A stretch of DNA of 61,897 nt from NCBI GenBank assembly GCA_025934635.1, contig JAICWX010000006.1, forward strand, positions 1-61,897, in the 5' to 3' direction. The notes under the pieces were generated by a model. It was not told the origin of the DNA and searched no databases. It was given only the letters and a program-made list of their open reading frames with translations. Positions 32,287 through 40,328 of the stretch are shown piece by piece. Within the stretch, counting starts at the first letter, position 1, and the number at the start of each line of letters is the position of its first letter. A program made the position numbers and the translations under genes. The stretch is from Streptosporangiaceae bacterium (GTDB lineage: Bacteria > Actinomycetota > Actinomycetes > Streptosporangiales > Streptosporangiaceae).

Positions 32287-32967
32287 TCAGGCGGTGCGGT
32301 CGCGTACCTGCTGCAGGGCCGCGGCCAGCTCCCCGGGATCGAGGTAGCTCCCGATCTCATCGCCGATGCTGAGCGCGCCGGAGGCGACGTCAAGCTCCCC
32401 CGCGTCCAGCCGGTAGACGGCCCGGCTCAGCGTCTCGTCCGGGCCGATCGAGACGATCACGGCCCGCCCGCTGGCGACCTCGGCCTCGACGCGGTGGTAG
32501 GGGACGTAAGGCGCGCGGTCCTGGGTCCCGCTCTCCTCGACGACCGTCCAGGCCAGGTCCTCGCCGCGGGCCCGGTCGAGGGCGGCCAGCCGCCGCCGGA
32601 CGGTGATCAGCGCGACGAGCTCGCGGTACCGCATGGCGCAGGCGGCCGCCGCGATCACCTCGTCCCGGGCACCGGGAACCGCGGCGGCCTGGCCGTCGGC
32701 CAGGTCGGCGACCAGGTCGCCGCCCCGTGCGGACGCCGCGAGCAGGGCGGGCAGATCGGGGCAGGTTTCCCGCAGCCGCTCGAGCAGGCGCCGGACCAGG
32801 CCCAGGGCGAGCTCGTAGATCTCGGGCTGCGCCATGACCAGCGGGAAGAGCTTGGCCTCGGCCTGGTCCCAGGACCGCAGCACGGACGGCGGCACCTGCA
32901 GCTCAGCTGGCAGCCCAGCTGGCGGCTCGCCGGGCGGCACCACCGGCGACTCACCCGGATCAGCCAT
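32287..32967 (-). CDS. Uncharacterised protein within the nitrogen-metabolism cluster
   Basis: A 226-residue protein I do not recognise. After a Pro-rich N-terminus (res. 1-27) it is mainly helical (SWDQAEAKLFPLVMAQPEIY, LVRRLLERLRETCPDLPALL), then shows RYRELVALITVRRRLAALDR and a C-terminal beta-rich part with VSIGPDETLSRAVYRLDAGE. No Cys/His cluster, membrane segment or nucleotide motif is visible. A strong GGGAGGGG Shine-Dalgarno precedes the ATG, and a minus-strand CATAAT (33000-32995) may be its -10. It is divergent from the carbamate kinase operon, so it could be a small partner subunit; it is not obviously the AllH (DUF2877) protein. Confidence 0.7.
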   Translation of the reverse strand: MADPGESPVVPPGEPPAGLPAELQVPPSVLRSWDQAEAKLFPLVMAQPEIYELALGLVRRLLERLRETCPDLPALLAASARGGDLVADLADGQAAAVPGARDEVIAAAACAMRYRELVALITVRRRLAALDRARGEDLAWTVVEESGTQDRAPYVPYHRVEAEVASGRAVIVSIGPDETLSRAVYRLDAGELDVASGALSIGDEIGSYLDPGELAAALQQVRDRTA

Positions 32968-33053
32968 TGCACCCCTCCCACCCGCGTGTTTACTATTATG
33001 AACGATCCATCACCTATGCGACTTGTACTGTACCTCGCGAACAGCAGGATTCC

Positions 33054-34022
33054 ATGACCAAGATCGCGGTTGTCGCCCTGGGCGGCAATGCCCTGACCCG
33101 GGCGGGCCAGGCCGGAACGTACGACGAGATGATGGCCAACGCGGCCGCCATGGCCACCGCGGTCAGCGACGTGCTCGACGCCGGCTGGCGGGTCGTGGTC
33201 GTCCACGGTAACGGGCCCCAGGTCGGCAACCTGGCGTTGCAGCAGGAAGCCGCGCTGCGGCACGAGAGCGCCGCCCTGGTGCCCACCCAGCCGCTGGCGG
33301 TCCTCGGCGCGATGACCCAGGGCCTGCTGGGCAGCCTGCTGGCCCGGTCGATCGACCTGCTGCGCGGCCGCGGCACCGCGGCCGCGCTGGTCACCCACGT
33401 GATCGTCGACCCCGCCGATCCCGCGTTCGGCGCGCCGTCCAAGCCGATCGGGCCGTTCTTCGAGCCCGCCGAGGCGCAGCGGCTGGCCCGCCTCGGCGGC
33501 TGGGTGGTCCAGCCCGACTCCGGGCGCGGCTACCGGCGGGTCGTCGCCTCACCGCATCCGGCCGGGGTGATCGAGATCGACGCGCTGCGCGCGCTGGTCG
33601 AGGCCGGCCACCTGGTCATCGCCGCGGGCGGCGGCGGCATCCCGGTGCTGGCCGCGGACACCTGCCGCCCGGTGGACGCCGTCATCGACAAGGACCGGGC
33701 CGCCTGCCTCATCGCCGGGCAGCTCGGCGCGCAGGCCCTGCTGCTGGTCACCGCGGTGGACCGGGTGATGCTCGACTACGGCACGCCGCAGCAGTCCAGC
33801 CTGGGCACGATCACGGCCGCCGAGGCCGCCCGGCACCTGGCGGAGGGGCAGTTCCCGCCGGGCAGCATGGGCCCCAAGATCGAGGCGGCGCTGCGCTTCC
33901 TCGACGAGGGCGGCGAGCTCGCGGTGGTCACCTCGCCCGACCTGCTGGCCGCTACCCTCGGCGGGCATCAGGGCGGCACGCGCATCGAGCGGGCCAGCAC
34001 GCAGACCGGGCCGGTCCGGTGA
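33054..34022 (+). CDS. Carbamate kinase (ArcC/AllK-type)
   Basis: A 322-residue amino-acid-kinase-family enzyme: VVALGGNALTRAGQ (res. 6-19) is the carbamate kinase N-terminal phosphate loop, VVHGNGPQVGNLALQQEA (49-66) the second, then FGAPSKPIGPFF, IAAGGGGIPV, AVIDKDRAACLIA and FPPGSMGPKIEAA. It makes ATP from carbamoyl phosphate and ADP, releasing ammonia and CO2. There is no arcA/arcB beside it; instead the start of the FdrA gene overlaps its stop (GTGA), which points to use with an AllFG-type carbamoyltransferase rather than the arginine deiminase path. AGCAGGA precedes the ATG. Confidence 0.93.
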   Translation: MTKIAVVALGGNALTRAGQAGTYDEMMANAAAMATAVSDVLDAGWRVVVVHGNGPQVGNLALQQEAALRHESAALVPTQPLAVLGAMTQGLLGSLLARSIDLLRGRGTAAALVTHVIVDPADPAFGAPSKPIGPFFEPAEAQRLARLGGWVVQPDSGRGYRRVVASPHPAGVIEIDALRALVEAGHLVIAAGGGGIPVLAADTCRPVDAVIDKDRAACLIAGQLGAQALLLVTAVDRVMLDYGTPQQSSLGTITAAEAARHLAEGQFPPGSMGPKIEAALRFLDEGGELAVVTSPDLLAATLGGHQGGTRIERASTQTGPVR

Positions 34023-35650
34023 CCGTCAGCCAGATCCTGGCGTTTCCCGGCGCCTACCGCGACTCGCTGCTGCTGCTCGGCGCCACCCGGGCGATGCAGG
34101 ACAGCGAGGACGTGAGCTGGGCCAGCGCGGCGATGGCGACCCCGGCGGTGGTGGCCGACCTGACCGGCCGCGGCTTCGCGCCCGGCAGCCTGGCCGACGC
34201 TGACGCGAACGCCCTGGTACTCGCGGTGGAGGCCGACGGCGACCCGGCCGCCCAGCAAGCCCTGGACCGGGGCCGGACGCTGCTGTTCGACGGGGCCGGC
34301 CGGGACGGGGCTGGCCGGGGCGGGGCTGGCCGGGGCGGGGCTGGCCGGGACGGGGAGGACTCCGGCCCGGCCCGGAACCGGCCGGATCCGCGCACGGTCG
34401 GCGAGGCGGCCCGGCTGCTGCCCGCGGCGAACGTGGCGGTGGTCTCGGTCCCCGGCCCGTACGCCGCCCTGGCCGCCCACTCCGCCCTGACCGCGGGCCT
34501 GCACGTCCTGCTGTTCAGCGACAACGTGCCGCTGGCGGACGAGGTCGCGCTGAAGCAGCGCGCCAGCCGGCTCGGCCGCCTGGTGATGGGGCCCGGGGCG
34601 GGCACCGCCATGCTCGGCGGCGTCGGCCTCGGCTTCGCCAACGCGGTCGGCCGCGGGCCGGTCGGCGTGGTCGCCGCCGCCGGAACCGGCGCGCAGGAGG
34701 TGATGACCCTGCTGGACCAGTGGGGCATCGGGGTATCGCAGGTCATCGGCGTCGGCGGCCGGGACCTGTCGGCCGGCGTCGGCGGGCTGATGGCGCGGGA
34801 CGCGGTCCGGGCCCTGGACGCCGATCCCGCCACCGAGGTCATCCTGCTGGTCTCCAAGCCGCCGGACGAGAACGCGGCCCGGGCGGTGATCGGCGCCAGC
34901 CGGGACACCCCCGTCGTCGCGGCCTGCGTGGGCATGTCCGCCCCGGACGGACGGCTGGCGGGCGCCCCGCTGGCCGCCACGCTCGAGGGCGGCGCGCGCA
35001 AGGTCGCGGAGATCCTCGGCCGGCCGGTGCCGGACCTGAGCGGGATGCCCAGCGAGCGGGCCGAGGTCGCGATCCGGTGGCCCCGCCCGGGCCAGGCCGG
35101 CCCGGGCCAGGCCGGCACGGGCCAGGCCGGCCCGGCACGGACCGCGGTGCGCGGGTTCTTCACCGGCGGGACGCTTTGCTACGAAGCTCAGGTGATCCTC
35201 ACCGAATCGCTCGGCCCGGTGTACTCCAACATCCCGCTGCGCCCCGGGCTGGGGGTGCCGGAGCTGGGCTCGCCCACACCGCCCGGCACGCACATCTGCC
35301 TCGACCTCGGCGAGGAGGAATACACCGAGGGCCGGCCGCACCCGATGATCGACCCGGCCGCGCGCCGGGAGATCATGCGGGAGCAGGCGTTCGGCCCGGA
35401 CGTCGCGGCGGTGCTGCTCGACGTGGTCATCGGCTACGGCTCGCACCCCGATCCGGCCGGCGAGATCGCCGGGACCTGCGCCGACATCGTGGCCAGCGGG
35501 GCCGCGGTGGTCGGCTACGTGCTGGGCGCGCACGACGACCGGCAGGGGCTGGACCGGCAGCGGGCCACGCTGGCCGAGGCGGGCGCGATCGTCACCGCCA
35601 GCGCCGCGCAGGCCGCGCGGGTCGCGGCCATGATCGCGGGACGCCCGTGA
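34019..35650 (+). CDS. FdrA-family acyl-CoA-synthetase-like protein (AllF-like)
   Basis: A 543-residue FdrA homologue, a protein with two succinyl-CoA-synthetase-alpha-like halves. Seen: AYRDSLLLLGATRAMQDSE near the start, VVAAAGTGAQEVMTLLDQWG with a Rossmann-like loop, FTGGTLCYEAQVIL (FxGGTLxxEA is characteristic), HPMIDPAARREIM and YGSHPDPAGEIA. AllF (FdrA) with AllG and AllH is reported to make up oxamate carbamoyltransferase in E. coli. Two Gly/Ala/Arg/Gln-rich linkers are built from 15-base repeats (34290-34350 and 35090-35140). The gene overlaps both neighbours by 4 bp (GTGA), forming a carbamate kinase-FdrA-glycosyltransferase operon. Confidence 0.88.
   Translation: MTVSQILAFPGAYRDSLLLLGATRAMQDSEDVSWASAAMATPAVVADLTGRGFAPGSLADADANALVLAVEADGDPAAQQALDRGRTLLFDGAGRDGAGRGGAGRGGAGRDGEDSGPARNRPDPRTVGEAARLLPAANVAVVSVPGPYAALAAHSALTAGLHVLLFSDNVPLADEVALKQRASRLGRLVMGPGAGTAMLGGVGLGFANAVGRGPVGVVAAAGTGAQEVMTLLDQWGIGVSQVIGVGGRDLSAGVGGLMARDAVRALDADPATEVILLVSKPPDENAARAVIGASRDTPVVAACVGMSAPDGRLAGAPLAATLEGGARKVAEILGRPVPDLSGMPSERAEVAIRWPRPGQAGPGQAGTGQAGPARTAVRGFFTGGTLCYEAQVILTESLGPVYSNIPLRPGLGVPELGSPTPPGTHICLDLGEEEYTEGRPHPMIDPAARREIMREQAFGPDVAAVLLDVVIGYGSHPDPAGEIAGTCADIVASGAAVVGYVLGAHDDRQGLDRQRATLAEAGAIVTASAAQAARVAAMIAGRP
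34295..34354. repeat. 15-bp in-frame repeat in the FdrA gene
   Basis: About four units of ggggctggccgggac/ggggctggccggggc encode Gly-Ala-Gly-Arg-Asp/Gly repeats in a linker. A second 15-bp array (ggccaggccggcccg type, 35092-35140, encoding GQAGP repeats) lies later in the same gene. Confidence 0.75.
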
Positions 35651-36846
35651 ACGCGGTGCCTATGAACACGGTGCCCGTGAACACGGTGCCCGTAAACGCG
35701 GTGCCGGTCGCCCTGGTGACCTACTCGGTCAAGCCGCGCGGCGGGGTGGTCCACACCCTGGCCCTGGCCGAGACCCTGCACGCGGCCGGGTACCCGGTCC
35801 GGGTCGTCGCGCTCGGGGATCCCGGCGCGGGCTTCTTCCGGCCGGTCGCGGCGCCGTTCACGATCATCGAGGCGCCGGCTGGCCGGCCGACGCTCGAGGA
35901 GCGGGTGTTCGCCAACGTGGACGCGCTGACCGCCGGGCTGGGCCCGCTGGCGGCCGAGTATCCCCTCCTGCACACCCAGGACTGCATCTCGGCCCGGGCG
36001 GCCTGCCGCGTCCGCGACGACCGCACCGCCGCGACCCCGGTGGTCATCAGGACCGTGCACCACGTGGACGACTTCACCAGCCCGTCGCTCATCGACTGCC
36101 AGCGCCAGGCCATCCTCGAGCCGGACCGGATCCTGGTGGTCAGCGAGCGCTGGCGGGAGATCCTGGCCGCGGACTACGGCACCAGCGCCGAGGTGGTGCA
36201 CAACGGGGTCGACGTGGCCCGGTTCGCCGCCGCCGACCCGGCCCTGGCCAGGGAACTGCGGCAGCGGGCGGGGGCGGCGGACCGGCCGCTGATCCTGTCC
36301 GTCGGCGGGATCGAGCCGCGTAAGGGCAGCGATACCCTCATGCGGGCTCTCGCCGGACTGCGGGGCCGCCGGCCAGTGCTGGCCGTGGTGGGCGGTCACT
36401 CGTTCCAGGACTACCGGGAGTACCGGGACCGGGTGCTGGCCTCGCTCCCGGGCCTGGGCCTGCGCCTCGACGACGACGTGGTGCTGCTGGGCACCGTGCC
36501 GGACGCCGAACTGCCCGGCTGGTACGCCGCGGCCGACGTGCTCGCCTTCCCCTCCACCAAGGAGGGCTGGGGCCTGGCGGTGCTCGAGGCGATGAGCGCG
36601 GGCCTGCCGGTGGTCGCGTCCGACCTGCCGGTCTTCCGCGAGTACCTGCGGCCGGGCCGGGACGCCCTGATGGTGCCGGTGGACGACGCCGGGGCGCTGG
36701 CCACGGCGCTGGAGTCCGTGCTGGCCGACCAGGCGCTGGCCGACCGGCTGCGCACGGCCGGGTACGCGGTGGCCGCTCGTTTCACGTGGTCTGCATCCGC
36801 GGCCGAGCATCAGAAGATCTACGAATCAGCGGGTAGTGAGGGGTGA
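35647..36846 (+). CDS. MSMEG_0565 family glycosyltransferase (GT4-like)
   Basis: A 399-residue GT-B glycosyltransferase of the MSMEG_0565 family (TIGR04047 as I recall). It begins the fold with VALVTYSVKPRGGVVHTLAL, then FFRPV, LLHTQDCISARAA, RTVHHVDDFTSPSL, SVGGIEPRKGSDTL and the donor-binding EGWGLAVLEAMSAGLPVV (E-x7-E motif). The start is uncertain: GTG 35647 overlaps the FdrA stop (GTGA), but GTGs and an ATG at 35656-35686 are also in frame because the first 60 bases consist of 15-base repeats encoding NTVPV/NAVPV. The family is found in the Nit1-type cluster; acceptor and donor are unknown. Confidence 0.87.
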   Translation: MNAVPMNTVPVNTVPVNAVPVALVTYSVKPRGGVVHTLALAETLHAAGYPVRVVALGDPGAGFFRPVAAPFTIIEAPAGRPTLEERVFANVDALTAGLGPLAAEYPLLHTQDCISARAACRVRDDRTAATPVVIRTVHHVDDFTSPSLIDCQRQAILEPDRILVVSERWREILAADYGTSAEVVHNGVDVARFAAADPALARELRQRAGAADRPLILSVGGIEPRKGSDTLMRALAGLRGRRPVLAVVGGHSFQDYREYRDRVLASLPGLGLRLDDDVVLLGTVPDAELPGWYAAADVLAFPSTKEGWGLAVLEAMSAGLPVVASDLPVFREYLRPGRDALMVPVDDAGALATALESVLADQALADRLRTAGYAVAARFTWSASAAEHQKIYESAGSEG

Positions 36847-36875
36847 GCCGGCCTCGTTCGGGAGAACTTTAAAGA

Positions 36876-37400
36876 ATGAAGCCGAACGGGATGGCATCCT
36901 GCATGAGCTGGCTCGTCCCCGCCCCCGGACCTGAGCGGGACCGGCTGGCGCGCGTGATCGCGGACCTCGCCGCGGGCCACGGCGGGCCGGTGTTCGCGCC
37001 GCACGTCACCCTGGCCCGCAACCTCGACGCCGCGCCGGACGCGGTGGCGGGGGTGCTGGCGGCGGTGACGGCCGGGGTGCCGCCGTTCGCGGTGACGCTG
37101 ACCGGGGCCGGCTACGAGCCGGTGTTCTTCCGCTCGCTGTACCTGCGGGCCGAGCCGTCGGCGCAGCTCGCCGCGCTGCGCTCGGCGGCCGAGGAGGCAC
37201 TCGGCCTCGAGCCGGCTCCGGACCCGCACCTCAGCCTGCTCTACAGCGACCTGCCGCCGGACCGCAAGCCCGCCATCGCGGCCGGCCTCGGGCTGGCCCT
37301 GCCGCTGACGATCCGCGTCGACGCGGCCGAGGTGTGGGGGGATTTCCGCGCGCCGGTGCCGCAGTGGCGCCGCCTGGCCCGGGTGCCGCTGGCCGGCTAA
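36876..37400 (+). CDS. 2H phosphoesterase (cyclic phosphodiesterase/2'-5' RNA ligase-like)
   Basis: A 174-residue 2H-superfamily protein with both catalytic motifs: PHVTLAR (HxT, His43) and PHLSLLY (HxS, His118), about 75 residues apart as expected for plant-type cyclic nucleotide phosphodiesterases (CPDase) that open 2',3'-cyclic or 1'',2''-cyclic phosphates. It lies 29 bp after the glycosyltransferase gene in the same direction, so may be the last member of the carbamate kinase operon. ATG 36891 is an alternative start. Confidence 0.82.
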   Translation: MKPNGMASCMSWLVPAPGPERDRLARVIADLAAGHGGPVFAPHVTLARNLDAAPDAVAGVLAAVTAGVPPFAVTLTGAGYEPVFFRSLYLRAEPSAQLAALRSAAEEALGLEPAPDPHLSLLYSDLPPDRKPAIAAGLGLALPLTIRVDAAEVWGDFRAPVPQWRRLARVPLAG

Positions 37401-37429
37401 GGCCGCGGTGCGCTTGCGCGCATGCGGCC
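37401..37429 (+). terminator. Hairpin after the 2H phosphoesterase stop
   Basis: Immediately after the TAA, GGCCGC and GCGGCC arms with an inner GTGCGC/GCGCAT pairing enclose TTGC. A compact GC stem at this position suggests termination of the carbamate kinase operon; no U-run follows. Confidence 0.5.
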
Positions 37430-37544
37430 GGGCGATGTATCAGTTCGCCGCCGGGCGCCTCTGTATCGGTGACAACAGCCCGCAGGGCTAGGGGATGTGG
37501 CGGCCGGGCCGGACGGGGAGGATCTGCCGCCGAAAGGAAACGGC

Positions 37545-38984
37545 ATGCCTGCTTCCGGTGACGACCGCGATGTGTTTGCGGTGATCAGGGACCGGGCCTT
37601 CCGGGCCGTCGGCCCGGAGCGCCTCGGCCAGGTGAACCTCTATCTCGACCAGCGGATCCTGCGAGCCGGCGAGCAGCTGGGCCCGGCCTTTGGCGACCTG
37701 CGGGCGCCGCGCGCGAGCGTGCTCGTGTTCGCCGACGACGAGCCGCGGGCCAACTTCGGCCATCCGTGCCGCTACCTGCTGTTCGACCCCGAATCGGGCG
37801 AGCTGCATGCCGAGCTCCCGGCCCGGTTCCCGCCGTGGGGAGCCCGCATCCCGGACTCGCTGGACGCCTTCCACCGGCCGGTCCGGCCGGTGCCGCCGCA
37901 GACGCTCTACCATGTCAAGCCGGAACTGCGGTGCCCCATCCTGTTCCCGCCGGGCCGCCGGTACGCCATCTTCTATTCAGGGCTGACCAATACCCGGCAC
38001 CTGAACGACATGGAGTTCGGCTACCGGACCCTGGTGCACCGCTACGGGTTCGCGCCGCGGGACATCACCGTCTTGTCCTTCAACGGGACGACCGACACCC
38101 AGGAGGGCGTGAACACCGTGTGGCCCGGCGACGGGAGCGCGTACCAGATCGTGGTGAACGGGCCGGGCGACCGGGCCGCGTTCGAGGCCGCGGTCGACGC
38201 GCTCAAGCCCCGGCTGCGCGAGGACGACCTGCTGTTCATCCATACCAGCAACCACGGCGACAACTTCGGCTCCGGATCGTTCCTGTCCGCCTACCCGGAC
38301 TGGGGCCAGTATTTCGCCGACGACTTCGCCGCCAAGCTTGGTGAGCTGCCCCGCTACCAGTCGCTGGTGGCGATGATGGAGCAACCCAACGCGGGCGGGT
38401 TCAACCAGCCGGTCATCAAGCACAGCACGGCCCGGGCCACCAGCGTGGCGGCCGCGGCGGTCGCCACCCAGAGCTCCTACGCCTCCCCCGACCTGCACTG
38501 GGATTCCTTCGCCCGGGACTGGTTCGCCGCCCAGGCCGGCCACGGCCCCAACGGGGCGGCGCTGGCGTTCAACCCGGACGCCAACGGGGACGGTTCCATC
38601 GAGGCGGCTGAGGCGTTCGGCTACGCCAGCACGGTCGCCAACCCGGCCGACTCGCCTCAGTTCGACGAGAGCTCCCCGGCCGGCGGCCGGATCTGGCTGG
38701 GCCGCACCTACCTCACCTGGTGGTGGTGGTCCCAGATCCTGCGCGAGGTGCTGGCGCGGCCGTACGGCGAGCTGGCCGAAGCGGAGTACTACGCACGGCT
38801 GCACAAGATCCAGCCGGAGCTCGGCAAGCTGGCGGCCGCGCTCGACGACCAGTCGGCCGTCCTGCGCCAGGAGACCGCTGCCCTCGTCTCTGAGCTGGTC
38901 GAGGGGGCCTTCGGTACCGGGAGTGCTGGCGGTCCCGGGGTTGCTGGCAGCACCGGGGTTGCTGGCGGCACCGGGGGGCGGTAA
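37545..38984 (+). CDS. Caspase-like (C13/C14-fold) protein lacking the catalytic Cys, with EF-hand
   Basis: A 479-residue protein. The central domain has the caspase/legumain fold: YAIFYSGLTNTRHLNDMEFG (res. 140-159), DDLLFIHTSNHGDN with the catalytic His237, and LVAMMEQPNAGGFNQPV (274-290). Family members read MMEQCxSGGF here; the nucleophilic Cys is replaced by Pro281. A calcium-binding EF-hand loop follows (DANGDGSIEAAE, 345-356). The C-terminus has Gly/Ala/Thr-rich repeats. The sequence therefore predicts a pseudo-protease, possibly a calcium-dependent scaffold. No signal peptide is visible. ATG 37545 follows AAAGGA at a good distance. It stands alone between a hairpin upstream and a strong terminator downstream. 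Confidence 0.8.
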   Translation: MPASGDDRDVFAVIRDRAFRAVGPERLGQVNLYLDQRILRAGEQLGPAFGDLRAPRASVLVFADDEPRANFGHPCRYLLFDPESGELHAELPARFPPWGARIPDSLDAFHRPVRPVPPQTLYHVKPELRCPILFPPGRRYAIFYSGLTNTRHLNDMEFGYRTLVHRYGFAPRDITVLSFNGTTDTQEGVNTVWPGDGSAYQIVVNGPGDRAAFEAAVDALKPRLREDDLLFIHTSNHGDNFGSGSFLSAYPDWGQYFADDFAAKLGELPRYQSLVAMMEQPNAGGFNQPVIKHSTARATSVAAAAVATQSSYASPDLHWDSFARDWFAAQAGHGPNGAALAFNPDANGDGSIEAAEAFGYASTVANPADSPQFDESSPAGGRIWLGRTYLTWWWWSQILREVLARPYGELAEAEYYARLHKIQPELGKLAAALDDQSAVLRQETAALVSELVEGAFGTGSAGGPGVAGSTGVAGGTGGR

Positions 38985-38989
38985 AGCCG

Positions 38990-39031
38990 AACCCGCGTCG
39001 CCGCGTCGTCAGGGCCGCGGCGGCGCGGGTT
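38990..39031. terminator. Bidirectional terminator hairpin between convergent genes
   Basis: AACCCGCGTCGCCGCG (38990-39005) pairs with CGCGGCGGCGCGGGTT (39016-39031) over 16 positions with a single G-U pair; the loop is 10 bases. It begins 6 bases after the caspase-like stop and ends 15 bases before the MerR stop, and the arms start with AA and end with TT, so it can act in both directions. Confidence 0.75.
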
Positions 39032-39045
39032 TGCCCGCTCGGGAG

Positions 39046-39858
39046 TTACTTCAGGGGGATGGTGAGGTCGCAGACGGGGGTGTCGGGGGCGGCGGTGCGC
39101 TGGTCGGCGATGAGGACCTGGCGCAGGGCGCCGGCCGGCTCGCGGTGCTGGCCGCGCACCCAGGCCTCGAGCGCGTCGACCGCGGGGGCCAGCGCGGGCC
39201 AGCCCATGTCCTTCATGGCCACCCGGATGCAGGCCTCCTGATGGGCGGGTTCGTCCCGGACCTGCACGTCGTTTTCCATGGCCTGATCGGGGCGGTGCGC
39301 CACCGGGCGGCACAGCTCCAGCGGGCCGTCGCTGTCCTCGCTGACCTCGCCGTAGAAGATCAGGTACGGGCAGCCGGCGATGCCTTCCAGGCCGGGCGCG
39401 GCCGACCGCAGCCGGGCGAACGCGTCGGCGAAGAAGGCACCGGTCTCGCCTGCGTGCAGGTGCCGCGAGATGGACACGATGGTGCGCTGCGGGAGAGCGC
39501 GGGTGGTGATGTCGTAGCTCGGCATGTCGCCTCCAGTGAGCTTCGCCTGGATGTACGAGGCCAGGACCCGGCGGTCGGCCGTGGCCGACTCGACGTCCGC
39601 CCAGTACGCGCCGACCGCCTCGGCCGCCGCGTCTCGCGGCTTCGCCGCGATATCCGCGATGGCGGGCAGCGGCATGCCCAGGCGCCGCAGCAGGGCGATG
39701 AGCCGGGCCGTGGCCACCTGGTCCTCGCTGTAGAACCGGTAGCCGCTGTCCGGGTCGACCCGGGCCGGCGGCAGCAGCCCCAGCCGGTCGTACAGCCGCA
39801 GCGCCTTGGCGGACAGCCGGGTCCGGCCGGCGAACGCGCCGATCGTCATCAGGGTCAT
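39046..39858 (-). CDS. MerR-family regulator with GyrI-like effector domain
   Basis: A 270-residue MerR regulator: HTH TIGAFAGRTRLSAKALRLYD followed by RLGLLPPARVDPDSGYRFYS (res. 5-44), a dimerisation helix, then a GyrI/SOUL-like effector domain (ITTRALPQRTIVSISRHL, CRPVAHRPDQ, EACIRVAMKDMGWPALAPAV), as in BmrR-type multidrug sensors. GGAGGAG lies a few bases before the ATG at 39858; a second ATG at 39849 is in frame and possible. The regulated gene is not obvious; it is not clearly divergent from a transporter. Confidence 0.87.
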   Translation of the reverse strand: MTLMTIGAFAGRTRLSAKALRLYDRLGLLPPARVDPDSGYRFYSEDQVATARLIALLRRLGMPLPAIADIAAKPRDAAAEAVGAYWADVESATADRRVLASYIQAKLTGGDMPSYDITTRALPQRTIVSISRHLHAGETGAFFADAFARLRSAAPGLEGIAGCPYLIFYGEVSEDSDGPLELCRPVAHRPDQAMENDVQVRDEPAHQEACIRVAMKDMGWPALAPAVDALEAWVRGQHREPAGALRQVLIADQRTAAPDTPVCDLTIPLK

Positions 39859-39929
39859 GGTCTCCTCCAGGACCGGGCGAGGTGCCCGGTGCCATGAGCT
39901 TCCGGCCTGACCCAAGGGAAAGGTCAAGC

Positions 39930-40270
39930 CCCGGCGGCCCGCCTGGATCCTAGTTTCGCCCGGACGCGCTCGAGTTCGCCGTCGGCCGCGACGCCCAGGT
40001 CAGAGCGGAACGACAGGCGCCATCACGGAACTGCCCGATGCGGAACCGGGCCGAGGCGCCGGGCCGGACCTCTACTCCCTCCAGGCCGATCTGGAGAGCC
40101 TTGAGATCGCCGAGATCAAAATCATCGCCCACCTGCGCGACCAGGCCGACGCCGTCGAAGAGCGCAGTCGCGGCGAAGGCCGCGGCCAAGCCGGATCCGC
40201 CCGGGTAGGTGGCGGAGCCGCTGACGGTCCGGTCAGTGGCGAAGCCGCCGCGGGTGCCGATGATAAGCAC
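39930..40270 (-). pseudogene. Broken PfkB-family sugar/nucleoside kinase (N-terminal remnant)
   Basis: From a GTG at 40270 the translation begins VLIIGTRGGFATDRTVSGSA and continues with TYPGGSGLAAAFAATALFDG, VGLVAQVGDDF and LGDLKALQIGLEGVEVRPG, a good match to the first ~95 residues of PfkB carbohydrate kinases (GGSAT and VGLVGxVGDDF segments; full length ~290). After FRDGACRS a frame change is needed: the original frame runs to a stop at 39950, while the +1-shifted frame gives SDLGVAADGELERVRAKLG, a normal PfkB continuation, then stops. ATP-site GAGD and the catalytic Asp are absent. The start follows the radical SAM gene by ~58 bp, so the intact pair was probably an operon. Confidence 0.6.
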
Positions 40271-40328
40271 TATTTTCGCCCGCCCTCGCGACAACCAGCC
40301 GAATTCCGGCTGAGCTTCTGAATGACAG

